A stretch of DNA of 64,000 bases from Syngnathus acus (taxonomy: Eukaryota; Chordata; Actinopteri; Syngnathiformes; Syngnathidae), in assembly GCF_901709675.1 (NCBI RefSeq), contig NC_051092.1, forward strand, positions 7,258,491 through 7,322,490, written 5' to 3'. This document shows, one piece after another, positions 38,201 through 51,700 of this stretch (within the stretch, counting starts at the first letter, position 1; each line of letters starts with the position of its first letter). The position numbers were made by a program, and so were the translations under genes. The notes beneath the pieces were generated by a model. That model saw only the letters and a program-made list of their open reading frames with translations, was not told the DNA's origin and made no database searches.

Positions 38201-41200
38201 CCAACCGGCGGGTTGTCATCCAGGGTAAACGTTGTGGACTGGCTTCTCTTAAGCCTTAAAATAAGAGATGATTTGCCTTTTGAACATAAGCAAGTCTGAA
38301 TCTTGAACATGACAGCATTTAAAGGTCAACGTCGTGTCATAATAATAATAATAATCCACTCACCTGCCAAATAGCTTCTTAATTCCTTTAGACTTCTTCT
38401 TTCCCTCTGGTGTGGTGGAGAGCGTGTGAGTGCTGTCACTGTTAGGCGACCTTTGCGGCATTCCAGCCAAATCTAGGTGATCGGTGCCTTGGTGTTCAGT
38501 GTCAGCTGTGCAGACAAAATGGACACAAAACATTACTGGCATGATGAGAATCCGATTGCGCGTCTTTGCGGAGCCAGAAAGCAGCCGGACGGACAGGTGA
38601 CGACTCCTATGGAGACGTGGCGTTCAAAAGCAGAACTGTTTACATGCGGAATGGTGCATGCAGACTAAAACATTCAACAAAAAAAAAAAAAATTCATGCT
38701 CTTTTTTTTTTTTCTTCCACTAAATGAGGCAGAGCTAAGAGGTTTGGTTGCAAATGGAGAAACGTGGCAGGTTCGTTCAGATGCGTGATCCTTTCGGTTG
38801 GATACACATTTGTGTTTGGGGGTGGCTGTGGAGCGAAAAAAGAAATGCATGCAGGCACGCAGGCAGGCATATCAGCATACACAACACCACTGTTATGTCT
38901 CAGACAGCCAAAGTGTGACTAATGACGAGAGTTTTGCCGTTAGGACACTGCAGCTGCTAAAACGTGAGCCGAGCGATGAGTTGAGAAAAAGGCGGCGTTA
39001 TACAACAACAAAAGTAGTTTCTTCAGTCCTTCCTGTAACGACCGCTGGGCTATACTGTACCTAGCATAGGCGCGCTTGCACTGCGGTTGCGATCTTCATG
39101 TGTCACATAAACACACAAAACATCACAGGTGCCCAACAGAAAGAAAAAAAAAACAAGACAGACAAAATTCATGATTGAAAACCCAAACGATTGAAAAGGA
39201 ATTGACTTCTAAATAGGAATTCACATACAAAGGTCACACAACACCATACAAGCAGACTTGCATAATCAAATGAGAACCACAGTTTGCAGCAAATGATGGC
39301 CTTGTGCGGTTTATCCCATGGGTGTGTCTGTGTTCTAAAAAAGCTCCATGGCGGAAGAGAAAACTACATTTTCAGTCCCCTTAGCGCGTACCAAGATTCT
39401 GGGAGACTCCGGTCTTTTTGCCGCCACGCAACTTGAAGAAGCCCTTCCCAAAAGATGAGCGGGCCTTTTTGGACCCGAAGCTGTCGTCCTCCGTGGTGAT
39501 GAGCGAGGCTGCGGTAGAACTCGGTGGTGGCTTCTCACCCGTTTGAATGTCTTCGCGTGTGTTCTGGATTGGAACACACATTTGGAATGTCACAATGTAG
39601 TTTGTCGGGACCATAGTAAACAAAGGACCGTCGACCAATTATTCTTTTCAGCAAAGTAAATCTTACCTTCTCATTTTTGCTTCTTTCAACATGTTGATGG
39701 CTGACAGACTGACTTGTATCTTGGCTGCTGTAATGATGAGATCAGAATTGCAGGGTTTGAGTTGAGCTTTGCGAGTTTGTCTGCAAATTTGGGTGTCGAC
39801 AGACGCACGCAATACATGGGGAAAATGAAATGTAGAAAAATCCCTCTTGGTTGCCGGCATAACTCAAAGCCTACAAGAAATATCTTTTTCTTTTGATATT
39901 TTTCAAAGGATGTACCTATCTACATCTGTAGCTGCAGACTCTGCGGCTTGGTCAGGATCGGAAGTGCTGGACGAGGGTGAACCATCTTCACACAGTCCAT
40001 TGAGGATCTCCAGCTGCACAGAAGATGAAGACAAGATAAACACAAGACACACACAGAACCCAAAGTAGTGTACACTGGTTAGACCAACTTCCTTTCAAGG
40101 ACTCTTCCCGCATTAAGTACACGCAGAGAACTGACATAAGAAATGATTCAGTTAATTGGATGTCAACATGTCAGCTGAAGGTGCGACATGCGTGTGTGTG
40201 ACAGTGTTTTAAATTTGTCACATGGTGCTGGCAAACCTCATCTGCGTTCTTTTGCTCATCACCATCTGTAAGCTGGTTTGTGTCTCCAGACAAATGGCTT
40301 GACGACAGGCATGAAGCATCAGCGTGAGACACCGCGTTCACGTTCCCATTAGGATTCTCTGGAAATCAATGAAAACAAATACGACGAGAAGACCAAATGA
40401 GATTACACAATAATGTGCTTGTTTGCTAACAATAACCCCATCACACACTATTGTCTCCAAACATAAGACAATAATCAATAGAAAGCACTGTCAGTATTTT
40501 TCAGACATTATTAGAAGTAATCAATTAAAAGACTGATCCAACCTTTTTTTCCTTGCACTGACATCACCATTTCTTGAACTTTCTTGTACCTCTGCAAGGA
40601 CTGCTTTAGTTCCTCAATCTTAAGGTCCTGCAAACAAGAGTCTTGGTTCAACTAACGCGAGGAGTAAAGGGCCAAACCGTGACATGTATTCTCGGAAGAC
40701 AAATGAAAGCGATTGCTGGCAACTGTACCTTCTGTTCATTGGCTTCCATCAACGATTCAACTGCTTTCTTCATTCGCTGTACTTCGAAGTCTAGTGAGTA
40801 ACAAGAGTTATTAGATGTGTGAAAGTTAGCTGGGCAAGCAGAAATAACACAGAGTTTGCAATTATACAACCTCAAATCTACCAAAAAAAAACATTTTGTG
40901 TTTTTTTTTTTAGGTTTATTTTTGTACACATATCAGGAGGCTGGCTGTTTCCAGAATACTGGGCTCTGTGGAAAGTTGAGGGGAAGGGCAATTTGCACAA
41001 GCAACACGATGGCATCGCAAGGATCTTACCTGGGTTATGGAGAAAAGGAACTGTAGCTGCGGTCCTCTTTATTTTTATATATATTTTTAACCTGTTTGCT
41101 CAACTCTGTAAATGCAATATTTTTGGAAGTACGTTCAAATCTGTATCCTATTGGAAAATATTAAGTTATTATGCTCAAGTGATTAAAACAGAAATGAAAA

Positions 41201-44200
41201 CAAATGTTGATCAACTCAGGAAATACTTTTAAATATGACTAATAATACTTTGAATATTTTTGGAAGCACCTTCAAATCTGTATTCTATTGGAAAATATTA
41301 AGTTATTATGCTCAAGTGACTAAAATATAGAAATTAAAACAAATGTCGATCAGCAGATGAATTCCAATTATTGTTTTCTGCATGCGATTAAATGGGCGAG
41401 CGTCAGTGGCAGACGAGTTACAGTGTTGAATGAACACATGAAAGATCAGTGAAGAAAAGGAACAAATATGGACACGTTCAAACAATGTCGCACACCGCTG
41501 AGCACGACAGCAACGGTGGTTAGCGGGCCGCACATTGGTCACTGGTGTGAGCAAGAAATGTTTACAGGAGTTCCAGCGGAGTGGAAGGGGGGGGGGGGGG
41601 GGGGGGGGGGTCAGGGTTACTGGGGTTGAGGCAGAGGGATGAGTGGACAGCCTGAAAGGTTACAAACACATTTCATTCCTCATTCTGGTCAAAAACACAA
41701 AGCAAACCGGCCTTGTCGCTTCTGCAGCTTAGATGTTAAAAACAGTGGATAATGTTGGTTTGCTTCGGTTTTAAATCCTTAGAAACAACAAAGTTTGTGG
41801 GCGTTTGCCATGTTCTCAGGGCACCTATTAGCGCTCTGATGGGCAAACACAGTAATGGACAAGCAGAGTTCACATGGCTCATGCTCGTTCATGCAAACAG
41901 GAGTTGAGATGGGTGCAATAATGAACAGAAGCATAAACCCTCTTACGTTTCTCTTTCAGCCTCTTTCTAAGAGTTTCATCTGGATGAGAGAATAAAAAGG
42001 AACAACATGGGGAAAACAAAACACAATCTGCAGTCAGTCGTGACTTCTATCAAAGAGGGACCCCATTGCCTCGGCGATTCAATGACCTGACGTAAGTTAA
42101 CGTCATGCGTGCTCACATTCAGACTAAATCATGTGTCCCACCTCTCTCTGCAGGATCTGAACTGTTTGAGGCCATGGCTTTGAAGCCCGCCTCATCCTGT
42201 AGTTTGCCCTTCTCTCCGTCTTTGCCCTCCAACTGCCTTCTCAGCATGACAAGCTCCTCCTGTCAAACGCAGGAGACATGTGATGACATATTCTTCTCAA
42301 AGACACCCTGCCTAACCTCACACCAAAGCACAACACAAAAAGATTCACAGATGCTGAGGTGGCCAACGGGCAAGCAGACCACACCTAGGGTGTCTCTCAT
42401 CAATCTTATTTGCAAACCTCTTTCCTCCTTGATGCTTTGGCCACGTTCCGCTACATATTTTTATTCCAACATATTATTGGGACTCTCAAGTGTTTAAAGA
42501 AGGAATCAACCCCAACAAATTTCCTTGTAATATTATGTTCTGAGCAGCCAAACTAGTCAAAATACAGTGTTCGGGTTCATGTTTTTTTTTTTTTTTTTTG
42601 GAATATGAAAATAAATGGGCAAAATCCACCAGTTTTTTTTTTTTTTTTTATCATCTCAGGGGGCGGCCATTTTGCCACCCACTGTCAACTGAAAATGACA
42701 TCACAGTTGCCAGTTCTCAGGTCACATCCAATCACAGCTCGACAGTTTTCTGAAGCTGAGTCATAATAGGTTGTGACTTGAGACAGGGCAACTGTGATGT
42801 CATTTTTAGTCGACAGGAAGTGGCAAAATGGCCAATGAAATTTGTTGCTTAAGTCTTATTCCACAAATGTAATCGTTTTCAGAATGTCGTGTTTAGACTA
42901 GTGGGGGCACATATTACCTATTACTGTAAAGAAAATTTATGGCTGACTTCCTGCATCGAGGATCAAGGAGGTTCCACCGAGGCAAGACATCTCATAAGTT
43001 ATCACATTTCTCCCTTCTGGGAGGATTTCCTCAACTTCTTGATTGATTGTCTGGGTGGGAGGATGACCTTATGACTTCAGAGAAGCTTGCAAGTAAGAAA
43101 AAGAGAGACACCCCTGCTCTGGAAGTAATGTGTGTGGGGTGGGTGCAGTAAGCACTGAGTGGAGTCAGCTAAAAGAGGATAAAAATACAGCACACGTTAT
43201 AAACAAATATTAGGAGTAGGAAGCAAGCATGTAAAAAAAATGAATGCGAGGGAGGGTTTAGCTTTCTTTAATTGGTGTCTGTAGTCTTCATTTCTAATGG
43301 TACTTTTTGGTTAAAACAAAGCTTAAAAAAGGTATGCAAGGCAACTGAATCTCTTTGGCATCCTTAAAAAAAAAACAGAGGTGGAGCTGAAGGAAGGGAG
43401 AGGCCAAACCAATAATCATACAGCAGACAACAGTGATCTTGTAAAAGGCCGACCTTCAGAGCCTGCAGTTTGTGCTCCTTCCTCTGTTTCTCATACTGCA
43501 TCTGGCCCATTTTGATTTTCTGGCTAGAAAGCTTGGCCATTAAAGACTAGCAGTAGGGAGGAAGAACCGACACAATGAGAGAAAATGTGCAAGAATGTTA
43601 AAGTAAAAGTGACACACTTTCCAGACAGTGGTATTGGGACACACACACCTTCGGGTGTAGCACACGATCAGGTGTTTAAGCTAAACCCCTGAAAATTATT
43701 TCTTCTTCTGACTTTGTAAGAATAATACGGGGAAGACCTAGCATGACTTGGCATACCGAGTAAATCACGTTTGAAGAACGTCTGAGCCCATTGTAGCAGC
43801 AAAAGCCAACTCCGCAAGTTTAGCGACTTTCAGTCCCAGTACCTTTGTCCATATCAGGGATGGGCATTACAAAGCAATACATTGATTTTGGATTATTAAA
43901 TGTTGTTAGAATTTCATTGATACACCAACTCAACTTGGTTTTGTCAAAGTATTGTTGTAGCTCGTATAAATATGGAGGCATATTTTGGCCAAATGGGTGA
44001 TAAAGGAAATGGGAAGTTTTCAGTAGCAAATTTTGAGCATCTTTGCTTAATGGTTTGGTTTTAATTGCATGAAACAAACATTTGCTGGAATAATGATTTG
44101 CTATTTGAATTAATATGAGGAAATATGTTTAAATGCCCAAACAATACACTGTATTGTTGTACTATACTTGAATTAGTAATTGCATAAAGCGCACAAAAAA

Positions 44201-46568
44201 AAAACAATGATGTGTGATGGTCTAAACATCAACTATCTTTACACAAGCAATTGTTTCTACACCTAAATCTCGATTTTACACGGACTTTGGGGTACAGAAT
44301 TTGGGAATTGCGTTAACCACAAAAGCGCGTAGTATAGAAAGGCATGATTTAGTTGTATTGGGTACACCCCAATTCTAGCCATATAGAAACATAGAAGTTA
44401 CTTGTTAAAGCCTTATACTGTATTTCAGTTCGGAACATATAAAATAAATAAAATTTAAAGCATTTAGGTGGTGTTACGATTTGTAACGGTTGTGCACATT
44501 GCTCAGTGATCTAGGTAGTGCAAGATTATTTGTATACTTCTTTCTGGAACACAAAAGAAAAAACTGTTGTTTAATCTCATCATTTGAAGTGATGGATTAC
44601 AGTTTGCCTTTGACGAGGTTTTACTGGACATTGACCACAGAGAATAAAGAAAAGGTGGAGAATAAAGCTTCAAGCCAGAAAAAGAACTGCTATTTTTAAA
44701 AACAATGTGAGTTTCAGTATAACAGCTCACCTTTGTTGTTTTCAGTTTCTTTTCATACTGTTGCTTTTCGCTCTCCATTTCCGTCAACCTGTACCGCAGT
44801 TCATTAATCTCCAGAATTAAATCCTGAAAGAGAAAACTTCAATAAAGTGATTCTTTTAAGGACTGCGAATAAGAGACAGAAATGCAGACACACATTTTTC
44901 AGCTAGATGATCATTTCCCAGATCAAATGGCATTAAGCTCCAACAAGCTCAAATTGCAGTGTAAAAAATGCCAATAATGTAAATGTAAATAATGTAAAGA
45001 AGAGTGACTAGGAAAATACGTGACACAAAGACTGTGTAGCATTTGCCTGCATACCTCACTGTCCCGAAATCGTTCATCAAAGTCCAGTCTGTCTTTCTGT
45101 ATGGAATTCAGTTTCAACTTTAGATTGGACAATTCAGTTACCAGCTCCAGTTTTTGGGTCTCAAGCGCTGTTCGGCACATAAGTTCCTGTCATGAAAAAA
45201 TGTCCGTATTGGCAAAAATGGCAGATGACAATGGTAGAGGAAAACAACCACGATCAATACTTGTGACTGTCTAAAGCTGACTGACCTGTTGTAGCATTTC
45301 CTCAGTGGCGTTGAGCTTCTCTCTGTGTTCATCCAAGCACAAGTCGAGGTCCCGAATCTTTTCTCCCTGAGCGTCCACCTGGTCCGTTAGCACGCTGACC
45401 TGTGTGCAAGACGACATCAGTCTCCTTCGAAAATCATTTTGTGTGTCTGTGCCCCCTGGCCTTACCTGAAGCACCAGGGACTCCTTATCACTCTCGATTC
45501 GAGTAAGCCTTTCCTGATAGTGGTCCCCGGCTCCCACAGAGAGGTGCCCGTTGGACTACGATGACAGGACACAGCATGGATAAGTCAAAGTTCACTGTAG
45601 AGGGATATTAATTGGGAATGCTCGAACAATATGAAATGTTTTGTTCCTCCATGGCAGAAGGGAAGGCTCATGGTTAGACTGCCAACACAGGGTGAATTAC
45701 ATCATGACACAAAATCTGTGGCGTCTAGCTGGCAGTGGGCCATCCATTTCCCAAACCCAATTTTGGTCCCACAGGATCAGCATTTTTTCTTCTGACAAAA
45801 GACAACAGTTCACGCATTCCAAAGGAAATCCACAAACAAGGCAGTCATGTTTCCACTTAGCAAACAATTTTGTTGTCGCCTCTACCAATTGATGCCTGCT
45901 TTTCTGGATTAAGCAACGTTAGCAGCAATAAAATGCAAACGTGCAGAATTAAGCCAGAGAAAGCAAATAAAGAAACCCAAACAAGCATCCATATTGCCAT
46001 CAAATTCCAACACAATACCATATGTTGCCTGTTTGTCTTTAGCAAGGGGTACAATAACACAAACACATCATTAAAATGCCTCTAAAATGAATGTATGGCA
46101 TCATGCAGCACATAAGCCATTTGACATGAAATAATCATTTTATGGGGCGAAGAATAAGCTACTGTGACGAACATTCTACGCATGAATTGGAGGCACTCAC
46201 CATACGACCTTGGAGCCACTCGACAAGACTTTCAGCTGTGGAGTCGGGGATCTGGCAGCGAAGACTGGTCCGTCCATCATTATCCAGCAACTCCAGAATG
46301 CCTCTGAGGTCTTCCAAAAGGTGAAGAGCTCGTAAATTGCCCATGAAAGGAGAGCTGGGTGACTGACAGTCATACAACCCATTGGAGTAGTCAAGAGCCT
46401 TGGACCCTAAAAAGAAATAACAGAATATGGGAGTGATAATAATAATAAATAAAATAGTAATAAAGCAGACCTCGTTGGCCTTCTGATTATGTACAGACAC
46501 AAACCTGCTATAATGCCATCCATCTGCTCAAGAGCAGCTGCCAACATGTCGCTGGCATCCGCCATCAT
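35201..46568 (-). CDS. ppfibp1: Liprin-beta-1 (PPFIBP1), complete coding region, 26 exons
   Basis: Scaffold protein that pairs with liprin-alpha at synapses and focal adhesions. Exons: 46505-46568, 46201-46406, 45466-45555, 45286-45399, 45055-45186, 44731-44823, 43454-43546, 42142-42259, 41947-41979, 40729-40790, 40543-40627, 40237-40358, 39916-40013, 39667-39724, 39392-39563, 38364-38505, 38123-38254, 37850-38000, 37642-37753, 37479-37567, 36863-36985, 36657-36782, 36396-36584, 35508-35672, 35358-35423, 35201-35284. Total 2919 nt, 972 aa. The first half is coiled coil (VLTDQVDAQGEKIRDL, then MKKAVESLMEANEQK); basic Ser-rich linkers follow; then three SAM domains (from ARWSKDQVCEWL, RWLDDIGLPQY and WTNHRVMEWL). 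The acidic tail DDSEGTVRQIGAFSEG is family-typical. Paralogue a or b is undetermined. Confidence 0.95.
41116..41355. repeat. Two-copy tandem duplication, period 137, in ppfibp1 intron
   Basis: Units begin AATATTTTTGGAAG at 41116 and 41253 and share TTGGAAAATATTAAGTTATT and ATGCTCAAGTGA. Confidence 0.9.
41587..41610. repeat. Homopolymer of 24 G
   Basis: Uninterrupted G run in a ppfibp1 intron; potential quadruplex and assembly risk. Confidence 0.95.
41947..41979 (-). other. ppfibp1: 33-nt optional microexon of ppfibp1
   Basis: Flanked by a good acceptor (CATCCAG) and donor (GTAAGAG). It adds DETLRKRLKEK. The upstream exon ends in phase 1 and so does the microexon, so inclusion or skipping both keep the frame (H-FEVQRM or D-FEVQRM). 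From memory, mammalian PPFIBP1 isoforms carry a similar basic 11-residue insert here. Confidence 0.7.
42665..42833. mobile_element. Foldback element with ~75-bp arms
   Basis: Arms 42665-42740 and 42757-42833 begin and end with GGCCATTTTGCCA and its complement, and share AATGACATCACAGTTGCC. The loop is about 16 bases. No target duplication was identified. Fragments of the same family appear near 1205-1250 and 47660-47760. Confidence 0.75.
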
Positions 46569-46588
46569 CTTCAGACGCTACAAAAAAA
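46505..46588 (-). other. ppfibp1: First coding exon of ppfibp1 with 20 nt of 5' UTR
   Basis: The acceptor TCTTTCCAG precedes 20 untranslated bases and two consecutive ATG codons (46566-46568 and 46563-46565). The presence of an acceptor shows that at least one upstream non-coding exon exists. Confidence 0.7.
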
Positions 46589-48683
46589 CTGGAAAGAGAC
46601 AATAACAATTTGTGAATGGAAAAACTAGAAGGAATGTGTTTATGGATATTTGAAATTGGAACTATTAAGTGAATTGACTCTTTTGCTAGGTGGGAGGAAA
46701 TACAACAGCGTGTTTTTTCTGTCAAGTATGGAAGAGGTTCAAGTTCACTGGACCTAAATATGACAGCACTACCAAATGAAGACAAAATACAAATTCAGAA
46801 AACTTGAGTCCTGAATAAACTTTGACTATGACAAAAGGATTCAATATTGATTGTAACAAGATAAAATGCTTGGGCATAAAATTAACTTTGATCAGAAAAA
46901 AAATCTGGTCAATGAAGCCCTTGTGAATATCAGTGAGACAATTTGCCAAGAATTTCGGCTCAATGACTTTCCGCTTAAATGAGTCTAGTACTTTGTTTGC
47001 GAGTGAAGTCAAGATGCATTTCGGGATCCCAGTATTGGAAAATAGGCAAGATGTGGATTCTTTTCTCCTGGTTAATCAAAAGGTATTACGATCACGCAAG
47101 GACAAGTACTAGTAATACGGATTTCTAACCTTAAAGGAAAAGTTGCAGTCATTTAATCCTCAAAATGCCTCTGACACATACAAACTCTCTTTTTTTAAAC
47201 GGCTGCCTCACATCCTGGGAGTGGCCAACATTGGACACATTTTTAAACTTGATGCAAACCACCCACAGCACTGTTATTTTAGCATTCCTGTGGGCAAATT
47301 TTCCACTTCGTGTAAACTAAGCAGCCACTGAAACATACAAAATATGAGCGTTGAGAGAACAGACAAGCCCGCAAAGTCACTACTATGCTTAAGTCATTGT
47401 GATTTTCAGTATCTAGGGAATCTTGTTTTATCTACACGACATTTAACTTTACACAGAACACATCTGTTTTATTCTGCTTTTTTATTTATGAAAAGAAAAA
47501 GTATCTAAACATCTCTGTTCATGTGAGACAACAAAATGTGAAAAAAGTCACTTGAAAATAGACTAAAGTAGTCATTTGTATTTTTGGTCTGCCCACATTC
47601 AGGTTAAAAACCTGCCTCAATGACACGTCAGCCTGCTGATGTCAGCAAGAGATGACAACCCGACTTGGCTCATTTGTTTTCTGGGTTTGGTCAAGTGACA
47701 TTCGCAATCTGAGCCCTTAGGCATTGTGATGTCACTTTCGGTTGATCGAAAGTGGCGATACAAGGTACATATAAATGTTAGTCTGGTTACTGTCCCTTCA
47801 AGCCTCTCCTGCAAGACGTAGAAGGTAATATATGGCACCACTGTGCGCGACTTCAGAAGCACCAGTAACAGGGAGTCATTTCTCAGTTTTCCCAGAGTGG
47901 TTTCTCAGAACCAGTCGGTTCCCAATTAGATTTTTTGAATCTGGACTGAATCAGAATGAATTTATATTTGTGCATTCTATGCCCTGGCAACTTGGAATAA
48001 TGTCCTGTTTTTCCACAAAAGGATGGAAATTAAACTTGTTTAAAAAAAAAAAAAAATTTATGGTTTAATCCACAAAATAATCCAAAGATTAAGCGGTTAT
48101 TAAAACAAGAAGAGAACAACTTTTGAACACACCATAGGTGTAAATGTGATATGTTTTAAGCATCACGAAAACATAACAAGGCAAGAAAAAGCATATTTAC
48201 TTCTGCCTTCTAGCAAAAATTCTTCCAATACAAGACCAGACACGCTGCTCAGATAAGTGTGATCCATGCGTGTGTCACCACTAAATTAGTGTTATGACCA
48301 TGCATGTAGTCGTCATGAGCAGTGCAGGGACCTAGGCTCAAAGAAAGCTTGATTACAAGGAAGCCCAATATGTCTTTAGATCTCGGAACAGTTTCATCCT
48401 CAAGAAAAGCTGGAACACAACTAATTTGCCCAATTGTCAGTGTGTCTTGAGGAAATACAATCTGAAGCCTTAACACAACGTAGTGAGTAAGGTCAAATGG
48501 AATCCTTTCTTGTACACAGATTCATACATATCTTAAATATTTTTGATTTTTTTTTTTTTTAACCAAGTAGCCTTGAGGAGGAGATGTTGTGTAACTCTGT
48601 CTATATGTAAATATCCCATCTGTGCAACACATCCATCAAAAGAGACATCTCTCAAAGCGTCAGTCCCCAAAACAAAGTCTTAC

Positions 48684-48762
48684 TGTCTGACCCTCTCAGA
48701 GTAGCACCCAGGGCAGGCACAAAGATAGCCATTGTTGCTGCTGGGCTAGCAGGGTGTTTTGA
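48684..48762 (-). other. Candidate alternative 5' exon of ppfibp1
   Basis: A 79-base stretch between acceptor TTTCTTTAG and donor GTAAGA on the minus strand. It holds an upstream ATG (48730-48732) that would read 16 codons here, then stop within the 5' UTR part of the next exon. No protein homology; support is from splice signals only. Confidence 0.35.
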
Positions 48763-51700
48763 CTAAAGAAAAGAAAGAGGGGGAAAAAATGCAGCGGTAC
48801 ATTACACAAGATATGTGGGGGAAAGAAAAAAAAAAAAAACACCTGCCCTCAAACACTGAACCAGAGCGCTTCCAAACCCCGAGTCTTGCCCTAAGGTGAA
48901 AAAATCCGTACAATTAAGGAAGACAAGCAGAGAATAAAAAAACTGGTGCGAGAGTAGACCACAACAATGACTGTTTCAATCCATCAGCGCAAATCCCTCC
49001 AGGCGGTGAGAAGAGACACACTCAAGACAGCGCAAGTATTCCAGCAATCCAAAGGACAACAATCTTCTATTCCTCAGCCCCTGACTGACCTTGTCTGCAC
49101 TGCCTCTGTATCAAGGAGAAACGATGATTTTAGGGAGTCTCGTCTAAAAGAAGCCATTCAACTCACTTTCACAGCTAGTGATGAGACACTGAAAATAAAG
49201 TTTTGTGCAGAGTTTGGAGTAAATCATTTTTAAATTGTGGTCAAAGAGCTAAATCCACTTGAGGTTGGAAAAAGTGCACCAATAAGAACTCAGATTATTG
49301 AACTTGTGACATACTTAAAGGACAGGCTAGGCTATTTTTAAGTGACCCGTTCAGTAGGTGCAGTTGTCCAATAATCTCTAAGCTGTTAGTTTGATCCCCA
49401 CCACCTTGACTTCGAGCAAGATATAGCAGTGCCCTTATTTACTCTTGATGGACATTATACAATGTGAAGTGAAAGGTTAACGTAGTGCATAACGGGGATT
49501 CTGAATGCATCAACGTCGTGTTCATAAACAGTACATCGTATGATTTTATTCCATCCCTTCATCAGACACCAATGCTGTCTTGCAAAAAAAAAAAAAAAGA
49601 AGCGAGATGCAAACTGTGTACTTGCAGTCTACTTGTGGCAGCCGCTAAACAGCAGTCGCCTGCTCTCGGAATAACCTGCAGCTATTTACAACTTAAGCAA
49701 GTAGATTGCATCATCATTCATTTTACACAGCAAATCAACAAATGATGTGTGAGTGAGAGATGGATGTAGCGATGTATTATATATATAAAAAAAAGAAAGA
49801 ACAGAATAAGGCACCCATCTTCTGCAAGTCTACTGGCAAAAAGGAAATGGATCATGGTGTGATTCGGAATACCATGTGATTAAAAATGTCTCCCGTCTGT
49901 ACGTTTGCCAAACATCTTAGCAACCGGGTGTTTACTTTGGAGAGTAGGCCGCATTCCTTACATTTGAACTAAGTGTACTCCTCTTGACTTATTTCGGTAT
50001 TTATTTGACTTTGTGTTTAAATCTTGGCACCAGGCGTCCCACATCAGTGGCTGTGATGCATATGTTGAGACGCAAAATAAAAAAATAACGTTTTATTTTA
50101 AAGAGCCAGTGCAGTGAATGTTTTGATTTCCCAGTGTATGACGCATTGAAATGTCTCGCTGCCATCTTTCTCCTAAGGATATCCCATCACCCGATCACAA
50201 ATTTGCTGGGTCGATGACTACAGCATGTGTCACAAATATAATGCACTTACATCATCACTTGAAGGAAATGGTTTGTGATAAAAGTTTGCTTGCATCTCTG
50301 CTGACAATATAGTAATGTGTGGTCTCTCTGAGACACCATAATACACATGCTCATCGTGTTAATTCACCACTGAATGGCAAAACAAATTCTACACACTGTC
50401 CCTTTAATGTTAGAGGAGCAACATACATTTTCAAATGTAAAATAACATTTAAAAAATGTCAAAACTAATATACCAACATGCTGAAATGAAATACTCGTTA
50501 TTTATTTCCCAAAGTCACAGAGCCACTGCAGAAAGATCGAAGAGTCACATGTGGCCGGAGGTTTTCAACATCTGCTCTTAAGGCTGGAGCCTACCCCGAT
50601 TAACTTCAAGCAAAAGTAGCCACTCTTTCACAGTGCACTATGCTCACATTCACACCATCGTTGTGTAGGAACTGAAACTGCACAGAAAACACGTTATCCT
50701 GTGTATGCAATGAATACACACTACTCAGAAACAAGTTAAGGATATTGTGCTTTGGGTGCAATTTCATGATGAACATAAAACGCTTGATCTTTTCTAAACT
50801 TTTGACGCACGCGTCCAATTTGTTCAGTGTTTCAGTACATTGTGCACTCGTTCTTTAACAAGGAATTGGACCGCAAAATTCTCAAGAGGTTTTTGAGCCA
50901 TGAACTGACCAATATATTTTCACTTAAGTCCACTTCTGCGCCTTTCAAGCCTCTCTGTATCTGTTTTAACCTGTTGATTACATTGGGGACACTCTGAGCT
51001 CAGTCTCCCCTTCATTCTGAGAACCTCCCGACAAGCCTCACAATAGTGAAATGATGATTAGGTGTCAAAATATGAACTATATGATCAAGAGGACTGTTTG
51101 AAAACCAATTGGAATTGAACCAAGTCATCTTTTGGTGACAAGCTCCTTGGCAAAAACAACTTGAGTAGAAAATACAGAAACACAGAATAGGTTGCACATG
51201 TGCATTTGAAAGTTGAGGTCAAATTCAGTTCACCTGTAAAGGACACAATGTGTTACAGGTTAATCCTGAAATTTCACCCTAAAGCCAAATATCTCCAACC
51301 TGTACGCGAGTAGTGAGGATAAGCGGCATAGAAAATGGATAGACAGCTACGCCCAACCTCGGAAATTATTACACATTTCCTCACAAATCTGAAAAATAAA
51401 TAACTTATTCGAGAAAAGTCCTGAATAAATGTTTCCCCATGGTCATGACCTCCACTCACGATGTGCTGTCGATCTAAAGGAGCTAGAATTAGAATCACAG
51501 TGGTTTGTTGACATTGTCATTGGAGCAGCTCATTTTCAGACGATTGATATTGTCCAGGGCAATACCGATTGTTATCGCAGGATAATAACTGGAATGAGCC
51601 GATGATCAAATGTCAGTGTTTTACAAAAGCGCAAACTCTTTGCTTGTGGAATAGGTAAACACTCAAGGAAATCTCTCCAGACTGCCTCTCTTCGTTCTCA

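Noticed and set aside
43820-44077. 85-codon minus ORF in a ppfibp1 intron as a missed exon
   Set aside because: The flanking exons already join in frame and no liprin-beta similarity is seen.
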